A DNA stretch of 64,000 nucleotides from JAMXLO01 sp963794185 (lineage in GTDB: Bacteria > Pseudomonadota > Alphaproteobacteria > Acetobacterales > Acetobacteraceae). A model generated the notes under the pieces. It ran no database searches. It was given only the letters and a program-made list of their open reading frames with translations, and was not told the origin of the DNA. The position numbers and the translations under genes are program-made. Location: NCBI GenBank assembly GCA_963794185.1, contig CAWCDM010000029.1:1-64000 (forward strand). Reading direction: 5' to 3'. This document shows, in pieces, positions 27,558 through 35,931 of the stretch. Within the stretch, counting starts at the first letter, position 1; every line of letters begins with the position of its first letter.

Positions 27558-29606
27558 ATGCGTGCGTGGACCGTGGATGCGGATGACATCCAGGTGGCAG
27601 AGGACTTCAACGAGTCCCTGCTGCACCGCACCCCTGAAATCGAAGGCTTTCTGGGCTCGGACCGAGACGACAAATTCATCGTGATCGGCACCAAGGGATT
27701 CGGCAAGACCCTGCTCCTCAAAGCCAAGCGCGTTCTTTACCAGAATGAGGGCCGGGCCGCCTGCCTTCCCGCCGGGGCCCTGCTCGACAAACCGATTGGT
27801 GACAAGATCTTCAGCCGGGAGCTCCTGGCCTTCTTCGTGGTGTCTCCCCTCCCGTGGTCAAAAATCTGGCTCACAGCGATCTCGCTGGCGGTTCTGAAAC
27901 ACCTCGGCGCGGTGAGCGTGCCCAAGGTCGGTCCCGGCATCGCCAGCCTCATCGCAGACGAACAGCTCCACGGCGTCATCGACCACTTCGTTCGCCTACT
28001 CGAATTCACCCCGAGCGAGCTCCAACGTTGCGGCACGGACACTGACGGCCATCTGGTGCCGCGTCTGCGCGCAATCACCTCGCCGGTGGCCATCTTCATC
28101 GATGGCGTTGACGAGTACTTCAACAAGCACGTCGAAGGCCCCACAAGCCATCCGAGCGTTACCGGCGAGCTATCGCCGAACATATGGCACTTCGCGCAAC
28201 TCGGCCTTGTGGAGGTTGCCTATCAGCTTCGCCGGATCAATCATCATATCAAGATATTCGCCGCTGTGCGCAAAGAAGCCTATGCGCGTCTCGCGACGAC
28301 AACTGTTATGGCGCAGCAGTACCGCGGCAGCGCTGTCGATATCGCATACTCCCCCCAGAGCCTCCGCGAGATCTTTTTCAACAATGTACGGCTGTTGAAG
28401 AACAACTCGATGGTGAGTCCGGAGAGGGTGCGCACCGACCCACTAGAGGCCTTCCTGGGGCGGACGACGGTTACCGACCCATACACGCGCGAAGAAGAAG
28501 GAGGTTTTGAGTTCATCTGCCGGCACACGCTGCTCCGCCCGCGCGACTTGATGACCATCGGTGAGCGTTTGACCGCGCTCCGCCCACATGAGCGGCGAAA
28601 CGAGCTCCGCTTCAAGGAAGTCGTGCACCAGGCCGCCACCGAAATCGCATACGAGTATCTCGCCGAGATCGCTCCGCATATTGGCAACCTCGAGCTCGAG
28701 CAGCTTCTGCGACGTCTCCCCACCAATGTGCTGACCCGCGAACAGATGGAGACGCTCTTCTTCGAACACAGCCTAGCGACGGGCGGCGAAGAGAAGCACG
28801 TCTTCTGTGCGCTCTACCGGGTGGGCCTTCTCGGCTACGTCCATTACGACCGCGCGCGTGGGGAGTGGACACAGCGGTTCCTGCGGCCGGGCGAGGCGAC
28901 GCTGGAACCCGACGGGATGCTTCCACAGGCCACGCATTATCTGCTTCATCCAGTCCTTCACGACGTCATCGGACGGCTGAATCTGGCCTATCTGCAGCAT
29001 GTCCACCGCGCGAACATTATTGGCTATGCCCGACCATGGCGAGAGACGGAGAGTGCGGCGAGTCCTGTCAGCGTGCACACGTTCTGCGTACTCAAAGGTG
29101 ACGTGTACGGGTTTGGCGGCCTGATGCATGCCCGGGCTCATGCCCCGGTCCGGCAGGCATTGGAAGATGCCGTACGTTACTGGACCCGGGGGGCGACCGT
29201 TGCGGAGACCGCGTCTGGCGATTCCGTGCTGATTGTTCACGAAGATCCGGTGGCTCTGGCGCAGACCGCCCGGCATATCATGGACGACGTGTACCAGGCC
29301 AGCGGTCAGCCTCGCCTGCGCATAGCCCTGCACTACGGCGAGGTGCAGATGCAGGCGGGTGTCGGCGATGCACCGCCGATGGTGGTGGGGGGAGACGCGG
29401 TCCTTTGTGCGACCCGGGTGGAGCCCCATGTGCTGCCAGGACAGATCTGGGCGACGGAGGAGTTCCGCCAGGAGCTCGCGCACAGGCCGTCCTTATGGCG
29501 TACGACAGAGGTGATATCCCCCAACGGCAGTGATCGCTTCAACGTCAAGAAAGCAGGACGGACGGAACCGGATCTGTGGGTTCGACTTTATCGGCTCGAG
29601 TTCTAG
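27558..29606 (+). CDS. P-loop ATPase fused to a class III nucleotide cyclase domain
   Basis: 682 residues, no frameshift. Walker A is GTKGFGKT (residues 44-51) and Walker B is VAIFIDGVDE (Asp182, Asp185-Glu186), followed by a helical region with an arginine-rich segment (HTLLRPRDLM); this part resembles large bacterial signalling ATPases of the Sll1717-like/STAND type. Residues about 505-680 look like a class III cyclase: first metal Asp515 in KGDVYGFGG, second metal Asp555 in TASGDSVL, a RIALHYGEV segment (594-596) and GGDAVLCATRVEPHVLPGQIW at the end. Both metal Asp are kept, but the base-specifying Lys four residues before Asp555 is Thr551. Function unknown; a regulated nucleotide-second-messenger sensor is plausible. 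No effector gene is adjacent. Confidence 0.7.
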   Translation: MRAWTVDADDIQVAEDFNESLLHRTPEIEGFLGSDRDDKFIVIGTKGFGKTLLLKAKRVLYQNEGRAACLPAGALLDKPIGDKIFSRELLAFFVVSPLPWSKIWLTAISLAVLKHLGAVSVPKVGPGIASLIADEQLHGVIDHFVRLLEFTPSELQRCGTDTDGHLVPRLRAITSPVAIFIDGVDEYFNKHVEGPTSHPSVTGELSPNIWHFAQLGLVEVAYQLRRINHHIKIFAAVRKEAYARLATTTVMAQQYRGSAVDIAYSPQSLREIFFNNVRLLKNNSMVSPERVRTDPLEAFLGRTTVTDPYTREEEGGFEFICRHTLLRPRDLMTIGERLTALRPHERRNELRFKEVVHQAATEIAYEYLAEIAPHIGNLELEQLLRRLPTNVLTREQMETLFFEHSLATGGEEKHVFCALYRVGLLGYVHYDRARGEWTQRFLRPGEATLEPDGMLPQATHYLLHPVLHDVIGRLNLAYLQHVHRANIIGYARPWRETESAASPVSVHTFCVLKGDVYGFGGLMHARAHAPVRQALEDAVRYWTRGATVAETASGDSVLIVHEDPVALAQTARHIMDDVYQASGQPRLRIALHYGEVQMQAGVGDAPPMVVGGDAVLCATRVEPHVLPGQIWATEEFRQELAHRPSLWRTTEVISPNGSDRFNVKKAGRTEPDLWVRLYRLEF

Positions 29607-29676
29607 CTGTCTGGTGCGTATTCAGTCGGATGGAAAACCGCTTGCCGCGCCTGCGACCCGGTTCACCCCGCACGCA

Positions 29677-30135
29677 TCAAAATCTGCGGCTGTCGTAGGC
29701 CCAATGCAGCAGAGCCTGTCGCTGACGCCGGCGGCAGCTCAGGTCGCCGGGTTCGCAGTTCCGTTCGATCTGCCGGATGTGCCGGCGCATCGCCTGCCAT
29801 CGTCGGATCTGTCGCCGGTCTTCCTCAGGCATCCGGCGGCCCATGTAATAGCGGCAATACCACTGGAACCAGCCGCGCGGGTCATCGGGGTGAATCCACC
29901 CCTTCGCGCGCCAGACGGACAGTTTCTGACTCGCGTCGACACCGAACAGATTGAGCGAACAGTCGCGCCGACCCGGCGCCAGCTTCGCGCCGACGAACCA
30001 GCTTCTCGGAAACTCGCCGCGCGCATCGGTCATGTACTTGCCGCAGAACACCCCAAGTCGCAGCATCTGCTGCGGGGTCAGCTCGGGCTCGAACGCGGGA
30101 TCGAAATCGCGCCCGACAGGGCGCGGTGCGCTCAT
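29677..30135 (-). CDS. Conserved hypothetical protein
   Basis: 152 residues, soluble, rich in Trp, Arg and Tyr. The motifs LTPQQMLRLGVFCGKYMTD, GVDASQKLSVWRAKGWIH and DPRGWFQWYCRYYMGRR are strikingly conserved in a family of unknown function that I recall from bacteria and some eukaryotes. Convergent with the ATPase-cyclase gene, whose stop lies 70 bases away, and probably the last gene of the leftward oxidase-cluster transcription. No function can be assigned. Confidence 0.7.
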   Translation of the reverse strand: MSAPRPVGRDFDPAFEPELTPQQMLRLGVFCGKYMTDARGEFPRSWFVGAKLAPGRRDCSLNLFGVDASQKLSVWRAKGWIHPDDPRGWFQWYCRYYMGRRMPEEDRRQIRRWQAMRRHIRQIERNCEPGDLSCRRRQRQALLHWAYDSRRF

Positions 30136-30197
30136 ACCGGTAGCCCTGCTGCATCGTGTCGTTCACCGTCACGATCCGTCTGCGCATTCCACCGGCC

Positions 30198-30614
30198 TCA
30201 ATGGGCAGCGCCACCGACATCGCTCGCGGCGGCGCGGGTGACGGTGAAGTGCAGGCCGCAATCGCCGTCGGTGACGTCGCCTTCGATCTTCGCACCCGCC
30301 TGTTTGCCGACCAGGGTGATGCGTTCGGCGCTGCCGGTCACCGTGCCGTCGGGGGCGATGGCCGCATCGACCCAGGTCCTGGCGTCCCAGCGGAACTGGA
30401 ATTGGCTGTCGATCACCTCCAGCCTCACCAGGCCGGGATGCGGGCAGGCACGGTTTTGCGCCTGAAAGCGCGTGCTGGTGCCGCGATACTCGCCGTCGGT
30501 CGTCGCCGGCGGCTTGGGAGGCGGTGCAGGAGAAGACGAAGATTGCGGCGGGGCAGCACAGGCCGAAAGGGCGGCGCAGCAGGCCACGAACAGGCCCGCA
30601 CGGATCGTGTTCAT
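30198..30614 (-). CDS. Small predicted lipoprotein
   Basis: 138 residues. A signal peptide ends in a lipobox LSAC (Cys19), followed by a Ser/Pro-rich linker and a small beta-rich domain (GEYRGTSTRFQ, LVRLEVIDSQFQFRWD, GLHFTVTRA). Likely anchored to a membrane on the periplasmic side. Family function unknown. It starts 19 bases after the M32 peptidase stop. Confidence 0.65.
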   Translation of the reverse strand: MNTIRAGLFVACCAALSACAAPPQSSSSPAPPPKPPATTDGEYRGTSTRFQAQNRACPHPGLVRLEVIDSQFQFRWDARTWVDAAIAPDGTVTGSAERITLVGKQAGAKIEGDVTDGDCGLHFTVTRAAASDVGGAAH

Positions 30615-30632
30615 TGCTTGCCCGGCCGGCTA

Positions 30633-32122
30633 CTACAGGTACCGCGCCGTCAGATGCCGCTCGAAATACGACGGATCCAGCGGCTTGCCGGTCGCCTCCT
30701 GCAGCAGGGGATTGAACTCCAGCAGGCTGCCCTTGCCGTGCACCTTCGCGCGCAGCCAGCCGAGCAGGGGCGACGAGATCGCCGTCGCCCAGCGCGGCGT
30801 CCAGGTCTGGAAACATCGCGCCGCGCCGCCGCCATCAGTTGCGCAGCCGCCATCGCGCCCAGCGTGTAGCTGGGGAAATAGCCGAACGCGCCGTCGTACC
30901 AGTGGATGTCCTGCAGGCAGCCGCGTGCATCGTCCGGCGGAACCATGCCGAGAAGGGCGGAAAAGCCGTCGTTCCAGGCGCCCGGGAGGTCCGCCACCGC
31001 CAGCGTCCCGGCAATCAGCGCCTGTTCCAGCCGGAAGCGCAGGATGACATGCGCGGGATAGGTCATCTCGTCGGCATCGACGCGGATGAAGCCGCGCTCG
31101 ACGCGCCGCCAGAGCCGCGCCAGGTTCTCCGGCCGATACGGCGCGGGATCGCCGCCGAAGGCCGCGTGCAACTGCGGGCCCAGCCAGGCCAGGAAGGCAT
31201 CCGACCGGCAGGCCTGCATCTCGACGATGAGCGACTGGCTTTCATGCGCCGCCATGCCGGCCGCCTCGCCAACCGGCTGGCGCACATGCGAGGCGGGCAG
31301 GCCCCGCTCGTACAGCGCGTGGCCGGTCTCGTGCACCACGGCGAGCACGGCCTGGGTGAAGTCGGCCTCGTCGTAGCGCGAGGTGATGCGCACATCGGTC
31401 TGCGTGCCGCCGGAGAACGGGTGAGCCGATCGATCGAGCCTGGCATGGTCGAAGTCGAGGCCCAGCCGCTCGGCGAGACGCCGGCACAGCGCCTCCTGCA
31501 CCGCGACCGGAAACGGGCCGGCCGGCCGCACCGGTGCCGGGAGGCGGGCCTGCCGCTCCTCCGCCCGCGGCAGCGCCCGGCGCAGGAAAGCCTCGTACTC
31601 GGCGAACACCGGAACGACGTCGGCCACGCGCATGCCGCGCTGGTAGCCGTCCATCAGCGCGTCATACGGGTCGAGGCCCACGCGCCGGCGCCAGCGCCGC
31701 CGCCGCCTCTCGCACCAGCCGCACCACCTCCTCCAGATGCGGACGCACCAGGGCGAAAGTCCGAATGCCGCCGCGCCTCGCGCCATACCTTCTCGCAGGC
31801 CGAATTGGCGCGTGCCTGCGCCTCCACCAGATCGGGCGGCATCGCGGTCGCGCGGGTATAGGCGTGGCGCATCAGCCGGAGGTTGGCGGCCGACCAGGGA
31901 TCGGGCTCAGCGGTGGCTTCAGCCGCGGCGAGATCGTCGCCCACGGCCGGCGCGACCAGCAGCGAATGCGACATCCCGGCCAGCACGGCAAGCTGATCGC
32001 CGCGTGCCGCGCCGCCGCCGGGCGGCATCATCGTCGCGGCATCCCAGCCGAGCACCGAGGATGCCTCGCCCGATCGTCGCGATGCGGGCGAAGCGGGTGG
32101 CCAGCCGGTCATAGGCGGTCAT
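30633..32122 (-). CDS. Carboxypeptidase M32 family, five frameshifts
   Basis: Metal-dependent carboxypeptidase, about 494 residues if corrected. Zinc motif HETGH (VVHETGHALYERG), then MAAHESQSL, and a C-terminal WLRAKVHGKGSLL ... TGKPLDPSYFERHL segment. The reading frame changes five times: near 32069-32071 (CCC), 31760 (TTT), 31677-31679 (CCC), about 30820, and 30767-30770 (GGGG). All behave as one-base insertions, because the span is a multiple of three only when five bases are removed. The ATG at 32122 overlaps the SURF1 stop by 4 bases. It may be a real pseudogene, but no in-frame stop or large deletion is seen. Confidence 0.8.
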
Positions 32123-32814
32123 GCGATCAGCACCTTTCTAGCCCAGAGAACAAAGATCACCACGAGTGCGACAGCCAGGCCATACCAGGTGATCGCATAG
32201 GACAGATGGTTGTTCGGCGGCTGCGGCAAGTGCCTGGCCGGATCAGGGTAGCGTTCCGGCGGCGCCGGCCCCATGGCCACCAGAACGAACGGCGCCACGC
32301 GCGGGAGATCGAGCGCCGCGCCGATGGCGGCCGGATCGAGCGTGTAGAACTGCCGCGTTGCCGGATTGTCCGTGGCGCTGAACAGCCCGGCGTGTCGCCT
32401 GGCCGCACATAGCCTTCCAGCGTCACGTCGCCGCTCGGCAGCGCGATGGCGCGCGGTCGCTGCTCCGGCACCCAGCCGCGATCGACCAGGATGGCATCGC
32501 CGTCATCGCAGTTCCAGCGGGACGATCAGCTGCGTGCCAAGCTGCGGACCCGCCGGCGTGTCACGCACCTCGGCGCCGTATGAGGCGGACAGATCGTCGC
32601 GCAGACGCCCGGTCAGCCTGCACCTTGGTGAAGGGCTCCGGATTCGCGGGCAGCGGCACGGCCGGCGCCGCCTCGGCGCGCGCGATCTGCGCCAGCAGCC
32701 CGCGCTTCCAGTGCAGACGTTGCACCTGCCAGGTGCCAAGCCCCAGCAGCACCGCCAGCATCGCCGACCGCCATCACGGCCGGGCCACAGCAGCTGGCGC
32801 AGCCTGCCGGTCAC
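32119..32814 (-). CDS. SURF1 family cytochrome oxidase assembly protein, frameshifted
   Basis: Membrane protein that helps insert heme a into subunit I. Pieces in order: first helix AVLLGLGTWQVQRLHWKRGLL, the beta-rich periplasmic part (YGAEVRDTPAGPQLGTQLIV, DRGWVPEQRP, GDVTLEGYVRP), and the last helix (WYGLAVALVVIFVLWARKV). At least five frame changes, near 32783 (GGG), 32768, 32628, 32520 and 32395. The GTG start at 32814 overlaps the stop of the DUF983 gene. Position between ctaE/DUF983 and thrC is the usual one for SURF1 in alphaproteobacteria. Total length of 231 residues matches the family. Confidence 0.85.
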
Positions 32815-33186
32815 AACCCCATCTCGGATGGACCGATGGCGGAACTGCAGCGCCACCAGCGCCGCCTTCGCCGGGCGCATCATCAGCACGGCGAGCGGCA
32901 CCGTCACCACCGGCCACAGGATGGCATGCACCCAGAGCGGCGGCGAGAAGCGGAACTCCACCCAGAAGGCCAGCCCGACCACGATGGCGCCCAGCAGCAG
33001 GATCACGCCGACAGCGGCGCCGTCGCCGGCATCGTGCGCGCGCAGGTCGAGGCCGCAGACCTCGCACGCGTCGCGCACTTCCAGCAGATTGCGGAACAGC
33101 CGCCCCTGCCCGCAGCGAGGGCAGCGGCAGGCCAGCGCCGCATGCAGGAGCGAAGCCGCCGGCTGCGCCAACGGCCGCGGCGTCAG
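32811..33186 (-). CDS. DUF983 domain small membrane protein of the oxidase cluster
   Basis: About 124 residues. A CPRCGQGRLF zinc-ribbon-like motif is followed by CEVCGLDLRAHDAGDG and two hydrophobic helices (AAVGVILLLGAIVVGLAFWVEF, ILWPVVTVPLAVLMM). DUF983 proteins sit between ctaE and SURF1 in many alphaproteobacteria and are thought to assist oxidase biogenesis. No ATG is available at the start: translation may begin at a CTG overlapping the ctaE stop or the TTG at 33171, or an indel hides the start. The natural stop at 32811 requires a one-base shift near 32824. Confidence 0.75.
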
Positions 33187-34034
33187 CGCGTCGCGACCAC
33201 CGCACTGGCGCCCCACCAGTAGATGCAGGTGAACAGGAACAGCCAGACCACGTCGACGAAATGCCAGTACCAGGCGGCCGCCTCGAAGCCGAAATGCCGC
33301 TCGGGCGTGAACTGGCCGGCGCGCGCGCGGAACCAGCAGACGATCAGGAAGCAGGTGCCGACGATGACGTGGAAGCCGTGGAAGCCGGTGGCGAGGAAGA
33401 AGGTGGAGGGATAGACCCCGCCGCCGACGAACTTGAACGGCGCGTCGGAATACTCGATCGCCTGGCACATCGTGAAGCTGAGGCCGAGCAGGATCGTCAG
33501 GCCAAGCCCGACCACCAGCGTCTTCCGGTCGTTCTCCAGCAGGCCGTGATGCGCCCAGGTGATCGTGGTGCCCGACAGCAGCAGGATCATCGTGTTGAGG
33601 AACGGGATGTGGAACGGATCGAAGGTGTGGATGGTCGAGGGCGGCCACACCGTCTCGCCGTTGCCCTGCAGGTCGGGGAACAGGGCGAAGTTGAAGAACG
33701 CCCAGAAGAAGCCGACGAAGAACATCACCTCGCTGGTGATGAAGAACAGCATGCCGTAGCGCAGGCCGAGCCGCACGACGGGCGTGTGCAGCCCCGGCGT
33801 GCGGCTTTCGCGGATCACGTCGCGCCACCAGAAGAACATCGTGCCGAGCACGACCACCGCGCCGACGATCAGCGTGATGTAGCTGCCGAAATGCGCGGCG
33901 AAGATGATGCCGACGAACGTCAGCAGGCCGCCGATGGCGCCGATGATCGGCCAGGGGCTCGGATCGACCAGATGGTACGGCTGCCTGAGGCCGGAACTCT
34001 CGACAGTCGTAGTGCCGTGCGCGTGGTCGCTCAT
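33183..34034 (-). CDS. ctaE: Cytochrome c oxidase subunit III
   Basis: 283 residues, seven-helix subunit III of the aa3-type oxidase. Family marks: YHLVDPSPWPIIGA at the N-terminus, VMFFVGFFWAFFNFAL, and the end GFEAAAWYWHFVDVVWLFLFTCIYWWG. Intact. Located between ctaG and DUF983 as in Rhodospirillales. Confidence 0.96.
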   Translation of the reverse strand: MSDHAHGTTTVESSGLRQPYHLVDPSPWPIIGAIGGLLTFVGIIFAAHFGSYITLIVGAVVVLGTMFFWWRDVIRESRTPGLHTPVVRLGLRYGMLFFITSEVMFFVGFFWAFFNFALFPDLQGNGETVWPPSTIHTFDPFHIPFLNTMILLLSGTTITWAHHGLLENDRKTLVVGLGLTILLGLSFTMCQAIEYSDAPFKFVGGGVYPSTFFLATGFHGFHVIVGTCFLIVCWFRARAGQFTPERHFGFEAAAWYWHFVDVVWLFLFTCIYWWGASAVVATR

Positions 34035-34109
34035 GCCAAACCCATTCCAGTTCTGCCGAAAAATCTGCCCAGAAACGGCTGCCGCATCATCCCGAAATCG
34101 CCCGCCGGT

Positions 34110-34704
34110 TCAAGGGGTCTGCCGCGTCGGCGGACCGACATGCGGACCGGCCTCCGCCAGCGCGCCGGCCTTCGCCGCATCGTCGAGCGTGCGGAAGAAC
34201 GTGTAGGAGAGCGTGATCGTGTGGATGTCCGCGGTGTTCGGGTCCTTGGCGATCGCGGGATCGACCCAGAAGCTCAGCGGGAACTGCATCTGCTGGCCGG
34301 CCGCGAGCGTCTGCTGGTTGAAGCAGAAGCAGGCGGTCTTGTGGAAATATTTTCCCACCGTATCGGGCGTCACGTTGTACAGCGCCACGCCGGTGACCGG
34401 CGTGCCGGCCAGGTTGCGGGCGGTGTAGAAGGCAAGGTGCTCCTCGCCGAGCGGCAGGCGGATTTCCTCCTGCACCGGGGCGAAGTCCCAGGGCAGATTG
34501 GGGTTGGTGTTGGCATTGAAGCGAACGGTGATGTCCTGACGTGTCGCGCCGGGTGCGACCGAGGCGCCGATCTGTGGCGTGCCGGCATAGCCAGTGACGG
34601 CGCAGAACACGCGGTACAGCGGCATGGCGGCGAACGAGACGCCCGACCATGGCGACAGCGACCGTGGCAAGCGTGATGCCGAATGTGCGATTGTTCACGC
34701 GCAT
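34110..34704 (-). CDS. ctaG: Cytochrome c oxidase assembly protein CtaG/Cox11, frameshifted
   Basis: Copper chaperone that delivers copper to the CuB site in subunit I. About 197 residues: a single N-terminal helix (NRTFGITLATVAVAMVG), the GYAGTPQIG segment, and the copper motif CFCFNQQ. The first 20 residues are in another frame; removing one base of the CCC at 34642-34644 gives AMVGVSFAAMPLYRVFCAVTGY without a break. ATG chosen at 34704. The gene follows an intergenic palindrome at 34723-34827. Confidence 0.92.
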
Positions 34705-34722
34705 AGACTGGTTCTCACGGTC

Positions 34723-34827
34723 CTCCCCCTCCCCTTGCGGGAGGGGGTAGGGGGAGGGGTGCACGAAACCCTGGCACTTCCCGCGTGGCCCCCTCCCCCG
34801 AACCCCCTCCCGCAAGGGGAGGGGGAG
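34723..34827. repeat. Perfect 25-base inverted repeat inside the oxidase operon
   Basis: CTCCCCCTCCCCTTGCGGGA... at 34723-34747 is matched exactly, base for base, by its reverse complement at 34803-34827. It lies between the coxF-like and ctaG genes and would form a very stable stem. A related, less perfect element is at 44295-44352. Confidence 0.85.
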
Positions 34828-34891
34828 AAATGCTCTCTGCACGCGTTGTCCATCACCTGCAATGCTGCTCGCAAGGACTGCTGAATCATCG

Positions 34892-35014
34892 CTAAGACTT
34901 CGTCATCTTGACGATGGTGATGGCGTAGAACAGCGCGCACAGCGCCACCAGCACCACGAGCATCGCCCAGTTGCGCGCGCGGCGGCGGCGCATTTCATCC
35001 GGATCGAGCGCCAC
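34892..35014 (-). CDS. CoxF-like small membrane protein of the oxidase cluster
   Basis: A 40-residue protein beginning VALDPDEMRRRRARN (GTG start at 35014) followed by one membrane helix (AMLVVLVALCALFYAITIV) and ending KMTKS. Tiny proteins of this shape, a charged N-terminus and one helix, are encoded between ctaB and ctaG in alphaproteobacterial oxidase clusters. It starts four bases after the natural ctaB stop. Likely assembly or stability role; not proven. Confidence 0.7.
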   Translation of the reverse strand: MALDPDEMRRRRARNWAMLVVLVALCALFYAITIVKMTKS

Positions 35015-35018
35015 CCGC

Positions 35019-35928
35019 TCACCCCGCCAGCCGGTCGACGGCGAAGCGCGGCGAACAAGGCGAACAGATAGAGGATCGAGTACTTGAACGCCATCCGCGC
35101 CGGCGCATCGTTGGTCAGGCTGACGCCGGACGCGTCCTGCCGGTCGGTCGCCACGCGCCACACGCTGACGATGAAACCGCCGCCCAGCACCAGTGCCGCG
35201 AGCCCATACACCGTCCCCGACAACCCGATCAGCCACGGCAGCAGCGACAGCGGCAGCAGCAGCAGCGTGTAGATCACGATCTGCCGCCGCGTCTCTTTCG
35301 CGCCGGCGACCACGGGCAGCATCGGCACGCCGGCGCGCTGGTAGTCGGCATTGGCGAACAGCGCCAGCGACCAGAAATGCGGCGGCGTCCAGAAGAACAC
35401 GATGGCGAACAGGATCAGCGGCAGCAGATCGACCGAGCCGGTCACCGCCACCCAGCCGATCACCGGCGGAAACGCTCCCGCCGCGCCGCCGATGACGATG
35501 TTCTGCGGCGTGCGCCGCTTCAGCCACATCGTATAGACGAACACATAGAACAGGATCGACAGCGCCAGCGCCGAGGCCGCGACGAGGTTCACCGCCAGGC
35601 CCATCACGATGACCGAACCGGCGGCCAGCGTAATGCCGAAGCCCAGCGCCGCTCCCGGCTCGATGCGGCCGGCGGGGATCGGCCGGTTGCGCGTGCGCCG
35701 CATCACCGCGTCGATGTCGCGGTCGTACCACATGTTGATCGCGCCGCACGCGCCGGCGGCGACCGCGATGCACAGCACGGCGGTGAATGCCAGCACCGGA
35801 TGCAGATGGCCGGGCGCGATCAGCAGGCCGATCAGCCCGGTGAACACCACCAGCGTCATCACCCGCGGCTTCAGCAGCGCGATCCAGTCGCCGAGTTCGG
35901 CCGCCCGGGTTGTGACCGCCTCGCTCAT
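35019..35928 (-). CDS. ctaB: Protoheme IX farnesyltransferase (heme O synthase), frameshift near the C-terminus
   Basis: About 302 residues, polytopic UbiA-family enzyme that adds a farnesyl group to heme b to make heme O for the oxidase. The prenyl-diphosphate motif is INMWYDRDIDAVMRRTRNRP and the second Asp-rich loop is KRRTPQNIVIGGAAGAFPP. Dropping one base near 35043 restores a normal ending (FAALAVDRLAG, stop at 35019) in place of an arginine-rich tail. Starts 4 bases from the ctaD stop. Confidence 0.93.
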
Positions 35929-35931
35929 CGG

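Noticed and set aside
27558..30135. ATPase-cyclase plus neighbour as a Pycsar-type defence pair
   Set aside because: The neighbour is convergent and belongs to a widespread hypothetical family without an effector or cyclic-nucleotide-binding domain; the link to Pycsar is only the cyclase fold.
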